Assembly (NCBI GenBank): GCA_032027125.1 | Contig: JAVSMQ010000001.1 | Span: forward strand, 4,306,103-4,370,102 | DNA: 64,000 nucleotides | Direction: 5' to 3' | From: JANJTB01 sp032027125 | GTDB lineage: Bacteria > Bacteroidota > Ignavibacteria > Kapaibacteriales > UBA2268 | Shown: one piece after another, positions 28,150 through 36,165 of the stretch | Layout: each line of letters opens with the position of its first letter | Position numbering within the stretch: the first letter of the stretch is position 1 | The notes under the pieces: model-generated | What the model was told of the DNA's origin: nothing | Databases searched by the model: none | Seen by the model: the letters and a program-made list of their open reading frames with translations, nothing else | Made by a program: the position numbers and the translations under genes

Positions 28150-28182
28150 CAGCCCCAAACTAAGATAATTAGTTTGGGGCTG
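28150..28182 (+). terminator. Hairpin after clpX
   Basis: AGCCCCAAACTA ... TAGTTTGGGGCT is a perfect 12-bp stem, 27 nt after the clpX stop. The following T-tract is weak (TGTGATTTAT), so termination may be partial. Confidence 0.65.
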
Positions 28183-28269
28183 TGATTTATATTTTCATTT
28201 CCTTCAACCACCCATTTGTATGAACCATTGATTTAGCTGATTTTTAAGATTAAATTGATTAGGAATATG

Positions 28270-28354
28270 TCTGAATCACGGATTTAACAGATTACACTGA
28301 TTCCACGGATTTAAATCAATGAAATCCTTTAATCCGTGTAATCTGTGATTCTGA
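28270..28354. repeat. Dispersed palindromic repeat, copy 3
   Basis: A full-length copy of the AATCCGTG-family palindrome (left half from CTGAATCACGGATT, right half ending GTGATTCTGAT), immediately before an 83-nt element. Confidence 0.75.
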
Positions 28355-28359
28355 TATTT

Positions 28360-28442
28360 GCTTTCCAATTCCGTAGGAATGCCCTGTTTGTAGAAAAAAT
28401 ATCATTCCCATAAATATCATTAAGCTCCGTAGGAGCGGACTG
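28360..28442 (+). repeat. 83-nt dispersed element, copy 2 (no array directly behind)
   Basis: CTTTCCAATTCCGTAGGAATG ... GCTCCGTAGGAGCGGACTG. Unlike the other copies it is followed by unrelated sequence (TAAATGCCC) and then by a second palindrome half and a second 83-nt element, so the palindrome plus element pair is itself duplicated here. Confidence 0.75.
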
Positions 28443-28534
28443 TAAATGCCCAAAAGAGACAAATTCCTCCTTAAACAATGTCTGAACCTTTGATTGTACC
28501 TGATTGTTATGATTAAATTGATTTGAATTTGTTA

Positions 28535-28578
28535 TAATCAGTGAAATCCTTTAATCCGTGTAATCCGTGATTCTGATA
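28535..28578. repeat. Dispersed palindrome, half copy
   Basis: Only the right half (ATCAGTGAAATCCTTTAATC ... GTGATTCTGAT) is present. It lies directly before the 83-nt element at 28583. Confidence 0.65.
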
Positions 28579-28582
28579 CTTG

Positions 28583-28664
28583 ATTTCCAATTCCGTAGGA
28601 ATGCCATGTTTGTAGAAAAAATATCATTCCCTCAAATAACACTAAGCTCCGTAGGAGCGGACTG
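28583..28664 (+). repeat. 83-nt dispersed element, copy 3 (upstream of array C)
   Basis: Same element as 28360 with a few substitutions (GCCATGTTTG for GCCCTGTTTG). It is followed by the constant TTCAATCAGGTGTCAAAA spacer and the plus-type array C leader. Confidence 0.75.
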
Positions 28665-28673
28665 TTCAATCAG

Positions 28674-28856
28674 GTGTCAAAATTAACATCAAAGAATTTA
28701 ACGGACCTTATGAACTACTTCACGTGGTCTTTGAACTTATTCACGTGGTCTTTGAACTACTTCACGCGGTCTTTGAAGTGCTTCAAAAACTACGTGAAGT
28801 TCAAAAACACTTGTTTCAATGCCTTCGAAGTTCAATTGAACAAAATCTGTGAGTAG
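28674..28856 (+). repeat. 21-bp tandem array C, plus-type, short open frame
   Basis: Four 21-bp units (28710-28793) of TTGAACTACTTCACGTGGTCT type. From a GTG at 28674 the frame is open for 60 residues: leader SKLTSKNLTDLMNYFT, heptads, then a tail KFKNTCFNAFEVQLNKICE. The tail is similar to the one after array F (RNTGFNTFEVKF), and differences between the two DNA sequences include synonymous third positions. That gives some support for real coding. The leader is shared with arrays B and F. Confidence 0.75.
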
Positions 28857-28920
28857 TTGTATAATCACATTGACTTTCTGATAAGGTTTCCTGCCAATTT
28901 CATAAAGTTTCCTGAGTTTT

Positions 28921-29050
28921 GATAAGGTTCATTATGCTTTTCATAAGGTTCATTATGCTTTTCATAAGGTTCATTATGCTTTTCATAAGGTTCATTATGC
29001 TTTTCATAAGGTTCATTATACTTTTCATAAGGTTCATTATACTTTTCATA
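28921..29050 (-). repeat. 21-bp tandem array D, minus-type
   Basis: Six units of CATAAGGTTCATTATGCTTTT. On the minus strand the array follows the conserved start MSFIKVLIHMKS (ATG within 29060-29075 region) and encodes SIMNLMK heptads. It faces array C, so C and D would be transcribed towards each other. Degenerate copies extend to about 28880. Confidence 0.8.
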
Positions 29051-29160
29051 TGGATTAAAACCTTAATGAAAGATATTTTAAGTTAAATGAATTAAGTTCG
29101 AACTTCAAAGTACGCTGAAAAAAAGTTTTCTGATTCCAAAATCAACTCAACTAACAAGAC

Positions 29161-29355
29161 GGAAGATCTAAAAAGCAAGTCCGAAGACCTAAAAAGCAAG
29201 TCCGAAGACTTAAAAAGCAAGTCCGAAGACTTAAAAAGCAAGTCCGAAGACTTAAAAAGCAAGTCCGAAGATATAAAAAGCAAGTCCGAAGATATAAAAA
29301 GCAAGTCCGAAGATATAAAAAGCAAGTCCGAAGATATAAAAAGCAAGTCCGAAGA
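29161..29355. repeat. 21-bp tandem array E, distinct KSEDLKS type
   Basis: Nine 21-bp units of AAAAAGCAAGTCCGAAGACTT, unrelated in sequence to the neighbouring arrays but with the same period. The plus frame reads charged heptads (SEDLKSK) and continues into a unique tail ending VKEHQ at 29445, but has no ATG, GTG or TTG start after the preceding stop. The minus frame reads SSDLLFK/SSDLLFI with an ATG at 29358. The array is inserted in the conserved flank between array D and the propeller terminator. Confidence 0.8.
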
Positions 29356-29453
29356 CAAAATACGGGAAAAAGTAATGTTTTTATCCTTTTTAGAAGCTCA
29401 AAACTCAAGTTTAGAATCAAATCCAATTGTCAAAGAACATCAGTAAACAAACT

Positions 29454-29489
29454 AAAAACCCTTCCGAAAGTTCACTGCCTTCGGAAGGG
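29454..29489 (-). terminator. Terminator of propeller gene 3
   Basis: CCCTTCCGAA ... TTCGGAAGGG stem (29459-29488) followed on the minus strand by UUUUUAG; same family as 4370 and 9922. Confidence 0.8.
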
Positions 29490-29510
29490 TTGATTATTAT
29501 CGATAATTAT

Positions 29511-29553
29511 TCTCTTTCTATATCATTCTACTCGAAAATGATGGAGGGAGAAG
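29511..29553 (-). other. Conserved 3'UTR hairpin element, copy 3
   Basis: TCTCTTTCTATATCATT ... AATGATGGAGGGAGAAG, 31 nt downstream of the propeller stop. Both arms are conserved with copies at 4425, 9975 and 48697. Confidence 0.7.
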
Positions 29554-29583
29554 GAAAATTATTATAATTCTCATTTTGGCGCC

Positions 29584-30846
29584 TCATTTAGTTACTATGA
29601 ATTTTTGAGAATATTCCTGTTTTCCGTCTTGTAGGTTTAGTATGTAGACACTTTTGGCAAGATTAACCGGAATTTCGATTCTACTATTATTTGTGTTTGT
29701 AGAAATAACCGTAGAATACATAATATTACCCTGAATATCAATTATTTCTATATTAATAAGACCTGTTATACTCCCATAATTATTGATGATTAATATTCCT
29801 TTATGGTATTCCGTTGTGAAATTTGACTGATGTTCTTTTTGGTTATCAACACCTACTCCCGTAAGGATTTTGGTTAAGTTTAGAGAGGTTATTTGTCGGA
29901 CAACTTGATTTGCATCTTCCAAAAACAAATAATCAAGAACTAATGTATTGTTAGTTTTGTTATATAAAGGTAAAAGAGAAGAATATAATTCTGTTCTATA
30001 GATTTCTTTTTCAGAATTAATATCCCAGATAATTCCTAAACTCTTTTCATTAAAATAAGATGAAAGAAAAACATATTCATCTTTAATAAATCCTATTCCT
30101 TGTACACCAAATTCTTTTTTTGCGTAGGGAGGATCACAGGAGAAGAAAGTAGCTTTTGGTTCTCCACCACTGACGTGTCCATATCCAACATATTTGGAAT
30201 TTTCAGAAAATTGAAGAAACTCAATAATTCTGCCTGTAGATGGTGTATTTTCCAAATCTTTTATAGACTTCATTGTTTGTGGGTTGTAAAAATAAAGAAA
30301 AGTATTTTGGTTACCGGGCTCTGCTATAAAATCTTTACAGGCAATTGCTAAAAATCTCCCGTCTAATGAAACTTCGTGAGCCGTAATTGTGTGTGGAAAA
30401 TGATGTGAACTTATTTCTCCCAATTCAAAATCAATAATTGCTACATCATAACCGTTTTTAACATATATGATTTTATTGTTATAGGGATGATAAAACTTTA
30501 TAGAAGTCTTTTGCAAGTCTGATTTTATCACATTCAATGTGATATAATCAAAAACTTTTCCCATAATTAGTAATCTTGTACCGTCTTTCGATATTTCAAT
30601 TCTGTAAACTTTATCAGGTATTGTAATTGGTATTCGTCTTACTATTTCCCCTGTTAGTCCGTTAAACTCAATCACATCACCGTCTCTGTCACCAATTAGT
30701 ACATTCCCGTTAGGGTGAACTGCTGGCCTTGATGAGTAGATTGTATTGGAATCTCTCCAAAGCACCTCATCAGGCTCTGATTTTGCAAAGCCGGAAATGA
30801 AAAGCAGCATCGCTGCCGTAACCGTTAAAACCCATTTAATGTTCAT
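29584..30846 (-). CDS. WD40-like beta-propeller T9SS protein 3
   Basis: The protein has 420 residues from the ATG at 30846 (MNIKWVLTVTAAMLLFISG, signal peptide); in-frame ATGs upstream would add 11 residues before the hydrophobic core and are less likely. Repeated propeller segments include AVHPNGNVLIGDRDGDVIEF, IEISKDGTRLLIMG, VSLDGRFLAIAC and LQFSENSKYVGYG. The C-terminal part from about 345 is a sorting-domain-like beta module ending YSQKFIVTK, without a clear YPNP. Paralogue of the proteins at 4546, 10040 and 48765; this copy is the most diverged at the N-terminal blades. The same 3' architecture (hairpin, terminator, arrays) follows. Confidence 0.78.
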   Translation of the reverse strand: MNIKWVLTVTAAMLLFISGFAKSEPDEVLWRDSNTIYSSRPAVHPNGNVLIGDRDGDVIEFNGLTGEIVRRIPITIPDKVYRIEISKDGTRLLIMGKVFDYITLNVIKSDLQKTSIKFYHPYNNKIIYVKNGYDVAIIDFELGEISSHHFPHTITAHEVSLDGRFLAIACKDFIAEPGNQNTFLYFYNPQTMKSIKDLENTPSTGRIIEFLQFSENSKYVGYGHVSGGEPKATFFSCDPPYAKKEFGVQGIGFIKDEYVFLSSYFNEKSLGIIWDINSEKEIYRTELYSSLLPLYNKTNNTLVLDYLFLEDANQVVRQITSLNLTKILTGVGVDNQKEHQSNFTTEYHKGILIINNYGSITGLINIEIIDIQGNIMYSTVISTNTNNSRIEIPVNLAKSVYILNLQDGKQEYSQKFIVTK

Positions 30847-30966
30847 AACATTTTCCAATAACATTTTATTATTTTGCAAACTTCGTCAATTATAATGACA
30901 CATCAACATCAAAAAAGTCTCAGAATATTTTGATTTACTACTTTTTATTTTCTCAAAATAATAATG

Positions 30967-32082
30967 TCACGCTCTCTTTCTGTAATTCATTATTGCAAGT
31001 GTATTAATTGCTATGGAATACACAATCAATAAACCGATGTTTTGAGCAATATCCGTGAAACCGGAACCTTTCAGCATTATCATTCTCATTGACTGCATAT
31101 AGTATTTAATCGGATTGAAATTTGTAAGAGTTTGTGCCCATTCCGGCATATTTTCAATTGCTGTAAATAGTCCGCTGAGTAGTATGAAAATAACTGAAAA
31201 GAACCACGTAAAAAACATTGCCTGCTGCTGAGTTTCCGTGATAGTCGAAATAAATAATCCGATTCCGAGAATAACTGTCATATACACAGCCGATAAACCA
31301 AACATCAGCGGAAGACTTCCCAAAAACGGAATGTCATAAATTAATTTTGCTATAATAAGACCGAAACCAAGCTCAAACATACCGATTATCCAGAATGGTG
31401 CAAGTTTACCGATAAGCAGTTGGTATTTTTTTATGGGAGTAACATTTAATTGTTCGATTGTTCCGATTTCTTTCTCGCGGACTATATTGATTGATGATAA
31501 AAACAGCCCAATCATCGAAACGAGTAAAGCAAGTATTCCTGGAACCATAAATGTAATATAATCAAGTTCGGGATTAAACCAATGCGAATATTCCACATTA
31601 ATTCTTTTGCTGCTGCTCAGATTGAACATTCCTCGCTGCAAACTGTAATCACTAATAAATTCGGCGATGACAGAATTCGCATAGAACATTGCCAGACCTG
31701 CTTTTGCACCGTCAATTGCATTAAGAGTGATGTGCATTCCCGTTTCGCTTCTGTTTAGGATGTCTTTTTCAAGATTTGGCGGAATTTCGATATATAAATC
31801 AATTAAGCCTTTTTGAAGTAGTTCTTCTGCAAATTTCTGGCTTTCAAAACCCGATTTAGTAATAAAGTATTTGTTGCCGCTGAATTTAGTTATCAGCGAT
31901 GAAGACATTGAAGAATTATCGTGGTCTAAAATATATAACTTCAGATTCTTCATCTCGAAAGTTGCAGCATTAGCCAGTATCAGAAGCTGCACAATCGGAA
32001 ATGCAAGAATCATTCTTGCCATAACTTTATCACGGAATATTTGTATAAATTCTTTTTTCAGGATAATTAAAAGATTTCTCAT
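30967..32082 (-). CDS. ABC-2 type permease, YbhR-like
   Basis: In this 371-residue inner-membrane permease an N-terminal helix (MILAFPIVQLLILANA) is followed by a large extracytoplasmic domain (about 40-170) and five C-terminal helices, with the family motif REKEIGTIEQLNVTP (about 198). It forms a heterodimeric channel with the product of 32082-33179. Its stop lies at the end of the efflux run, and the start shares one base with the upstream permease stop. Substrates of such YbhGFSR-type exporters include drugs and cations, but the substrate here is unknown. Confidence 0.9.
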   Translation of the reverse strand: MRNLLIILKKEFIQIFRDKVMARMILAFPIVQLLILANAATFEMKNLKLYILDHDNSSMSSSLITKFSGNKYFITKSGFESQKFAEELLQKGLIDLYIEIPPNLEKDILNRSETGMHITLNAIDGAKAGLAMFYANSVIAEFISDYSLQRGMFNLSSSKRINVEYSHWFNPELDYITFMVPGILALLVSMIGLFLSSINIVREKEIGTIEQLNVTPIKKYQLLIGKLAPFWIIGMFELGFGLIIAKLIYDIPFLGSLPLMFGLSAVYMTVILGIGLFISTITETQQQAMFFTWFFSVIFILLSGLFTAIENMPEWAQTLTNFNPIKYYMQSMRMIMLKGSGFTDIAQNIGLLIVYSIAINTLAIMNYRKRA

Positions 32083-33179
32083 TATGCCAATCTCACTTTG
32101 AATTTTTTAATGCTAAGTCCGAGAAACAGTAAAGTAAATCCAATTATTATCAGGGTTTCTTTCCAGATAAGTTCAATTCCGGAGCCTTTCAGCATTATAG
32201 ATTTTATGATTACATTAAACCATCTCGGAGGAATGATGTTCGAAATCAACTGCAGCCACCAGGGCATATTTGATATTGGAAAAATGAAATCCGACAGCAG
32301 AATAGTCGGGAGCATAAGTCCCATAAGTGAAATCATCAGCGCAACCTGCTGGCTTTTTGCGATTGTTGAAATTAGTATTCCCAGAGAAAGTGCCATAATG
32401 ATAAAAAGTGTTGATTCAAAAAATAACAGCAGCAGACTACCTTTTATATGAACACCAAAAACTGTATAGCCAAGGACAAGAATAATAATTATATCAATTG
32501 ATGCAATCAGCAGATAAGGAATAACTTTTGCAACAATGATTTGAAGCGGATTAAGCGGTGATGCAAGTAACAGTTCCATAGAGCCGAACTCCCTCTCACG
32601 CGTGAGTGACAGTGAAGTCATCATTGCAGCAATAAGCATCATCAGTATAGTTATTAACCCCGGTACAAAAAGAAATGAACTCTTCATTTCGGGATTATAC
32701 CTCATTTTGACATCAATATTGAAATTGCCGGCTGAAGGATAATTTTCTGCCATATAACCTGAAATTACAGCTTGGGCATAATTGACTAAAGTATTGGCAG
32801 TATTTGGGTCTGTTGCATCTGAAATTAACTGAATATTGGCGACATTATCATTATTCAGATGATTGCTGAAATCCTGCTCGAATACAATCGCTAATTTTAC
32901 CTTGCCTTTTTTGAATATATCATTAATCTCAGAATTGCTTTCAATTGTTTCGACAGCTTCAAAATAACCTGAAGATAATAATTTATTAATGATTTTACTT
33001 GTTTCATCATCTTTGGATTTGTCAAGAATTACTACAGGTGCGTTTTTGATTTCGTTTGAAATTGCAAAACCAAACAGAATGATTAAAATTGCCGGCATAG
33101 ACAGCAAAATGATAAGAGTCCGTATATCACGCCGGATATGAATAAATTCTTTATGTACAAAAGCCCAAAATTGCTTCAT
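32082..33179 (-). CDS. ABC-2 type permease, YbhS-like
   Basis: The 365-residue partner permease has the same topology: N-terminal helix (LIILLSMPAILIILFGFAIS), extracytoplasmic loop, then helices from about 170 with the motif REREFGSMELLLASPLNP (near 197). It overlaps the upstream ATPase gene by 4 nt (ATGA), so the ATPase and permease are coupled. Paralogous to the 30967-32082 product. Confidence 0.9.
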   Translation of the reverse strand: MKQFWAFVHKEFIHIRRDIRTLIILLSMPAILIILFGFAISNEIKNAPVVILDKSKDDETSKIINKLLSSGYFEAVETIESNSEINDIFKKGKVKLAIVFEQDFSNHLNNDNVANIQLISDATDPNTANTLVNYAQAVISGYMAENYPSAGNFNIDVKMRYNPEMKSSFLFVPGLITILMMLIAAMMTSLSLTREREFGSMELLLASPLNPLQIIVAKVIPYLLIASIDIIIILVLGYTVFGVHIKGSLLLLFFESTLFIIMALSLGILISTIAKSQQVALMISLMGLMLPTILLSDFIFPISNMPWWLQLISNIIPPRWFNVIIKSIMLKGSGIELIWKETLIIIGFTLLFLGLSIKKFKVRLA

Positions 33180-33916
33180 AGCGATTTCTCCTCAGCAATT
33201 TTGATAAATACTTCATTCATATCAATTGCATTATATTTTGATTTCAGTTCAGCAGGACTGCCCAATGCTGCAATTCTTCCTTCAGTCATCATCGAAACCC
33301 TGTTGCAGTATTCTGCTTCGTCCATATAATGAGTTGTTACAAAAATAGTAGAGCCGGCATAAGCATATTCATATATTAATTCCCAAAAGCCACGCCTTGT
33401 AATCGGGTCAACTCCTCCGGTTGGTTCATCGAGGAATACAATTTTGGGTCTGTGAATTACTGCCGTTGAAAAAGCCAGTTTTTGTTTCCAGCCAAGCGGC
33501 AGTGATGACAAAAGTTCATTTCTGATGTCAGTCATTTTCAATTTTTCAAGCATCTCCCCTATTCTGATTTTGATTTCTTTCTTGTCCAGCCCGTAGATTC
33601 CGGCATAGAAATTAATATTCTCGGTGATAGTCATATCTTCATAAAGTGAAAATTTCTGACTCATATAACCGATATTCATCTTGATTTTTTCACTTTGTTT
33701 GTAAATATCGAATCCTGCAATATTTGCTTTTCCTGAAGTTGGCATAAGCAGACCGCAGAGCATCTTCATTGCAGTCGTTTTTCCTGCTCCGTTAGCTCCG
33801 AGAAATCCGAATATTTCAGCCTGCCGAACATCAAATGATATTGAATTAACGGCTGTAAATGAACCGAATTTCTTTGTAAGATTTTCTACCGATATAACTT
33901 TATTATCACTTATCAT
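33176..33916 (-). CDS. ABC transporter ATPase, second half of a YbhF-like pair
   Basis: This 246-residue nucleotide-binding domain has Walker A GANGAGKTTAMK (about 39), Q-loop YMSQKFSLYEDMT, a degenerate signature LPLGWKQKLA in place of LSGGQ, Walker B IVFLDEPTGGVDP and switch His in TTHYMDEAEYC. It overlaps the upstream ATPase gene by 11 nt. In E. coli-type systems the two ATPase domains are fused (YbhF); here they are separate proteins. Confidence 0.92.
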   Translation of the reverse strand: MISDNKVISVENLTKKFGSFTAVNSISFDVRQAEIFGFLGANGAGKTTAMKMLCGLLMPTSGKANIAGFDIYKQSEKIKMNIGYMSQKFSLYEDMTITENINFYAGIYGLDKKEIKIRIGEMLEKLKMTDIRNELLSSLPLGWKQKLAFSTAVIHRPKIVFLDEPTGGVDPITRRGFWELIYEYAYAGSTIFVTTHYMDEAEYCNRVSMMTEGRIAALGSPAELKSKYNAIDMNEVFIKIAEEKSL

Positions 33917-34841
33917 TTACGGCTCCGGTATTTCGACTCATTAAATTTATAAAGCAGTCTTCGATAGTGGGTTTTATCTGTTCAATTTTGAATTCCAAAA
34001 ATTTTTGCGAATTTAGATAACTTTCCAAACCTTCCTTGTCAGATTTATTCTCCGGGCTGATTAAATGCAGTGTTTCACCAAAAGGATAAACTAAATAATC
34101 AGGGCTGAAACTTTTCAATGCATTTAACAGAAGATAATTTGATTGACCTGAAATGCTGAAAATATTATTAGAAAAATTATCAATTATCTCCTGAGGTGTA
34201 TTAACAGATAATGCTCTGCCGGTTTGCATCAGGGCAATCTCGTCACAAAGAGAGGCTTCATCCATATATGGTGTGGAAACAACAATTGTAATTCCGAAAT
34301 TCTTAAGTTTAATCAGCATCTGCCATAAATCTCTTCTTGAGACGGGGTCAACCCCTGTAGTCGGTTCATCAAGAAGGAGTATTTCAGGCTTGTGAATGAG
34401 AGAGCAGGATAAAGCCAGCTTCTGCTTCATTCCACCGGATAATTTCCCGGCAGGACGGTCTTTGAACGGTTCGAGATGAGAATAAATATCTTCAATCAGG
34501 TGATAATTGGTTTTAATATCTGTATTGAAGATTGTTGCAAAAAGCTTTAGATTTTCTTCTACAGTCAAATCCTGATATAAAGAGAATTTTCCGGGCATAT
34601 AACCGATAATTTTTCTTATAGCTTTGTAATCTTTGATGTTGTCAAGATTTGCAACATTAATACTGCCGGAACCCTGCTTAATAAGTGAAGCAATCATCCT
34701 GATTAAAGTAGTTTTCCCGCTGCCATCAGGACCAATCAATCCGAATATTTTACCTTTTTCAATATTCAGAGTTAAATTGTCAATTGCTGTCAATTCAGAA
34801 TATTTTTTTGTTACATCTTTTATAAGGATTGAATAATCCAT
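33906..34841 (-). CDS. ABC transporter ATPase, first half of a YbhF-like pair
   Basis: In this 311-residue protein Walker A is GPDGSGKTTLIR (about 37), Q-loop YMPGKFSLYQDLT, canonical signature LSGGMKQKLAL (about 139) and Walker B ILLLDEPTTGVDP. The usual switch histidine position reads STPYMDEASLC, so His is replaced by Pro. With the normal signature here and a degenerate one in the partner, the pair probably has one consensus and one degenerate ATP site. About 80 extra residues follow the ATPase core. One base separates it from the HlyD gene. Confidence 0.92.
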   Translation of the reverse strand: MDYSILIKDVTKKYSELTAIDNLTLNIEKGKIFGLIGPDGSGKTTLIRMIASLIKQGSGSINVANLDNIKDYKAIRKIIGYMPGKFSLYQDLTVEENLKLFATIFNTDIKTNYHLIEDIYSHLEPFKDRPAGKLSGGMKQKLALSCSLIHKPEILLLDEPTTGVDPVSRRDLWQMLIKLKNFGITIVVSTPYMDEASLCDEIALMQTGRALSVNTPQEIIDNFSNNIFSISGQSNYLLLNALKSFSPDYLVYPFGETLHLISPENKSDKEGLESYLNSQKFLEFKIEQIKPTIEDCFINLMSRNTGAVNDK

Positions 34842-34842
34842 C

Positions 34843-35751
34843 TTAATTTCCGGAATTCTTAAAAATTACTTCCCCGGGCATACCAATTTTGATTTTACCG
34901 TCATTCTTTACTTTAATTTTTATCGAATAAACCAGATTTACTCTTTCTTCCTTGGTTTGAATAATTTTGGGTGTAAATTCTGCTTTTGGAGATATATAAT
35001 TGACAGAACCGGTATATTCGTAATACTCTTTTTCACCATTATCAATTCTTACAGTTACCTGCTGACCAAGTTTTACATTACTTAATTGCGAGCCGGCAAT
35101 ATAAGCTTTCAAATTTATAAAATCAATTTTTGCAATCTTAAATAAACTTCTACCCACGTTTGCAAGCTCTCCCTGATATGCATATTGTTTCAAAATAGTA
35201 CCTTGCGACGGTGATTTTATGGTTGACCTCTGAATATTATCTTCAAGCTGCAGAATTTGAATACGCAGCGGTTCAACTTCGCTCAATACTCCCGAGTTTC
35301 CTTTTGATAGAGTTGATTGTGTGGCAATGACATTTTTTTCCAGCACTGCAATCTGACTTTTAATATCGTCCAATTGTTTCGAGGGAGCGGCTGAATCAGA
35401 TACAAGTTTCTCAAATCTTCGTTTTTCTCTTTCGAGTTGACTTTTCTGTTCCAATAATACATTGATTTGCGGAGCAATATCTTTCGTTTTTGCCAGTACG
35501 GCTTTAATGGAAGCCTGAAGCTGTAATTTCTTGAGATTAAGCTGGATTGTATCAATCTGGGCTATGACTTGATTTGAATCAATAGACATCCCCTCATTTC
35601 CATAAATGGAAATAATTTTCCCAGGGACTTCCGATGAAATGATAATTTCGTCAGCCTCAAAGTTACCGTAGGCATCTGCATCTCTTTTGTCATCTGCGCA
35701 GGAGGAAAGAATTAACGTTAAGCCAAACATAAATAACAAGATATTTTTCAT
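34843..35751 (-). CDS. HlyD-family periplasmic adaptor lipoprotein
   Basis: This 302-residue membrane-fusion protein has a lipobox at LILSSC (about 16-21) that predicts lipid anchoring to the inner or outer membrane. The biotinyl-like barrel begins FEADEIIISSEVPGKII and closes at IKSPSQGTILKQYAYQGELANVG; between them is a coiled-coil hairpin (about 68-160). It links the ABC permeases to a TolC channel. Overlaps the upstream TolC fragment by 4 nt. Equivalent to YbhG. Confidence 0.9.
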   Translation of the reverse strand: MKNILLFMFGLTLILSSCADDKRDADAYGNFEADEIIISSEVPGKIISIYGNEGMSIDSNQVIAQIDTIQLNLKKLQLQASIKAVLAKTKDIAPQINVLLEQKSQLEREKRRFEKLVSDSAAPSKQLDDIKSQIAVLEKNVIATQSTLSKGNSGVLSEVEPLRIQILQLEDNIQRSTIKSPSQGTILKQYAYQGELANVGRSLFKIAKIDFINLKAYIAGSQLSNVKLGQQVTVRIDNGEKEYYEYTGSVNYISPKAEFTPKIIQTKEERVNLVYSIKIKVKNDGKIKIGMPGEVIFKNSGN

Positions 35752-36125
35752 TTATTTAATCCCTTATAATTTCCTGATTTAATTAAAATATTACTTTTTG
35801 CATTTTCGAGCATAATTTTATGCAGAGCCAAATTGATTTCATATTGCTGAAACGAGTTGATTTCAATAATATATTCGCTTACTGTCGCTGTTCCGTTGAG
35901 CACCTGAGTATATTTATCATTGATAATTCTTTTTTGCAAATCATGAATGATTTTGTCCTGAGCGAGCAGTGATTCCACTTTTTGTAAATCAGCAATTTCT
36001 CTGTCTATTTGTAAATCAATCTGCTTTAGGAACTCTTTCTTTTCTATATCTAAATTCTGATTTTGGAGCATTGCAATTTCGGAATTTCTTTGTTCGGATG
36101 ACCAGGCAAATGGTTTCCAGGACAT
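35748..36125 (-). pseudogene. TolC remnant, C-terminal third only
   Basis: The 125 residues align throughout with the C-terminal part of the complete TolC at 42277 (SWKPFAWSSEQRNSEI versus TWKPFSWFSEDKNSEI, and IKSGNYKG versus IKSGNYTG at the end). The signal peptide and first 300 residues are absent. The frame stays open upstream of the ATG with weak similarity (FNHIKMSWKPF versus MLGIKFTWKPF) until it runs into the end of the DUF3943 gene in another frame. It cannot form a channel alone. It probably marks where the ABC operon's own tolC was broken. Confidence 0.8.
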
Positions 36126-36165
36126 TTTAATGTGATTAAATAGTGATGAGTTAACGAAATAGCAA

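Noticed and set aside
29099..29445. Protein-coding gene on the plus strand through array E
   Set aside because: The frame opens with a stop followed by GTT CGA and contains no ATG, GTG or TTG before the repeats, so no start codon is available despite the clean tail.
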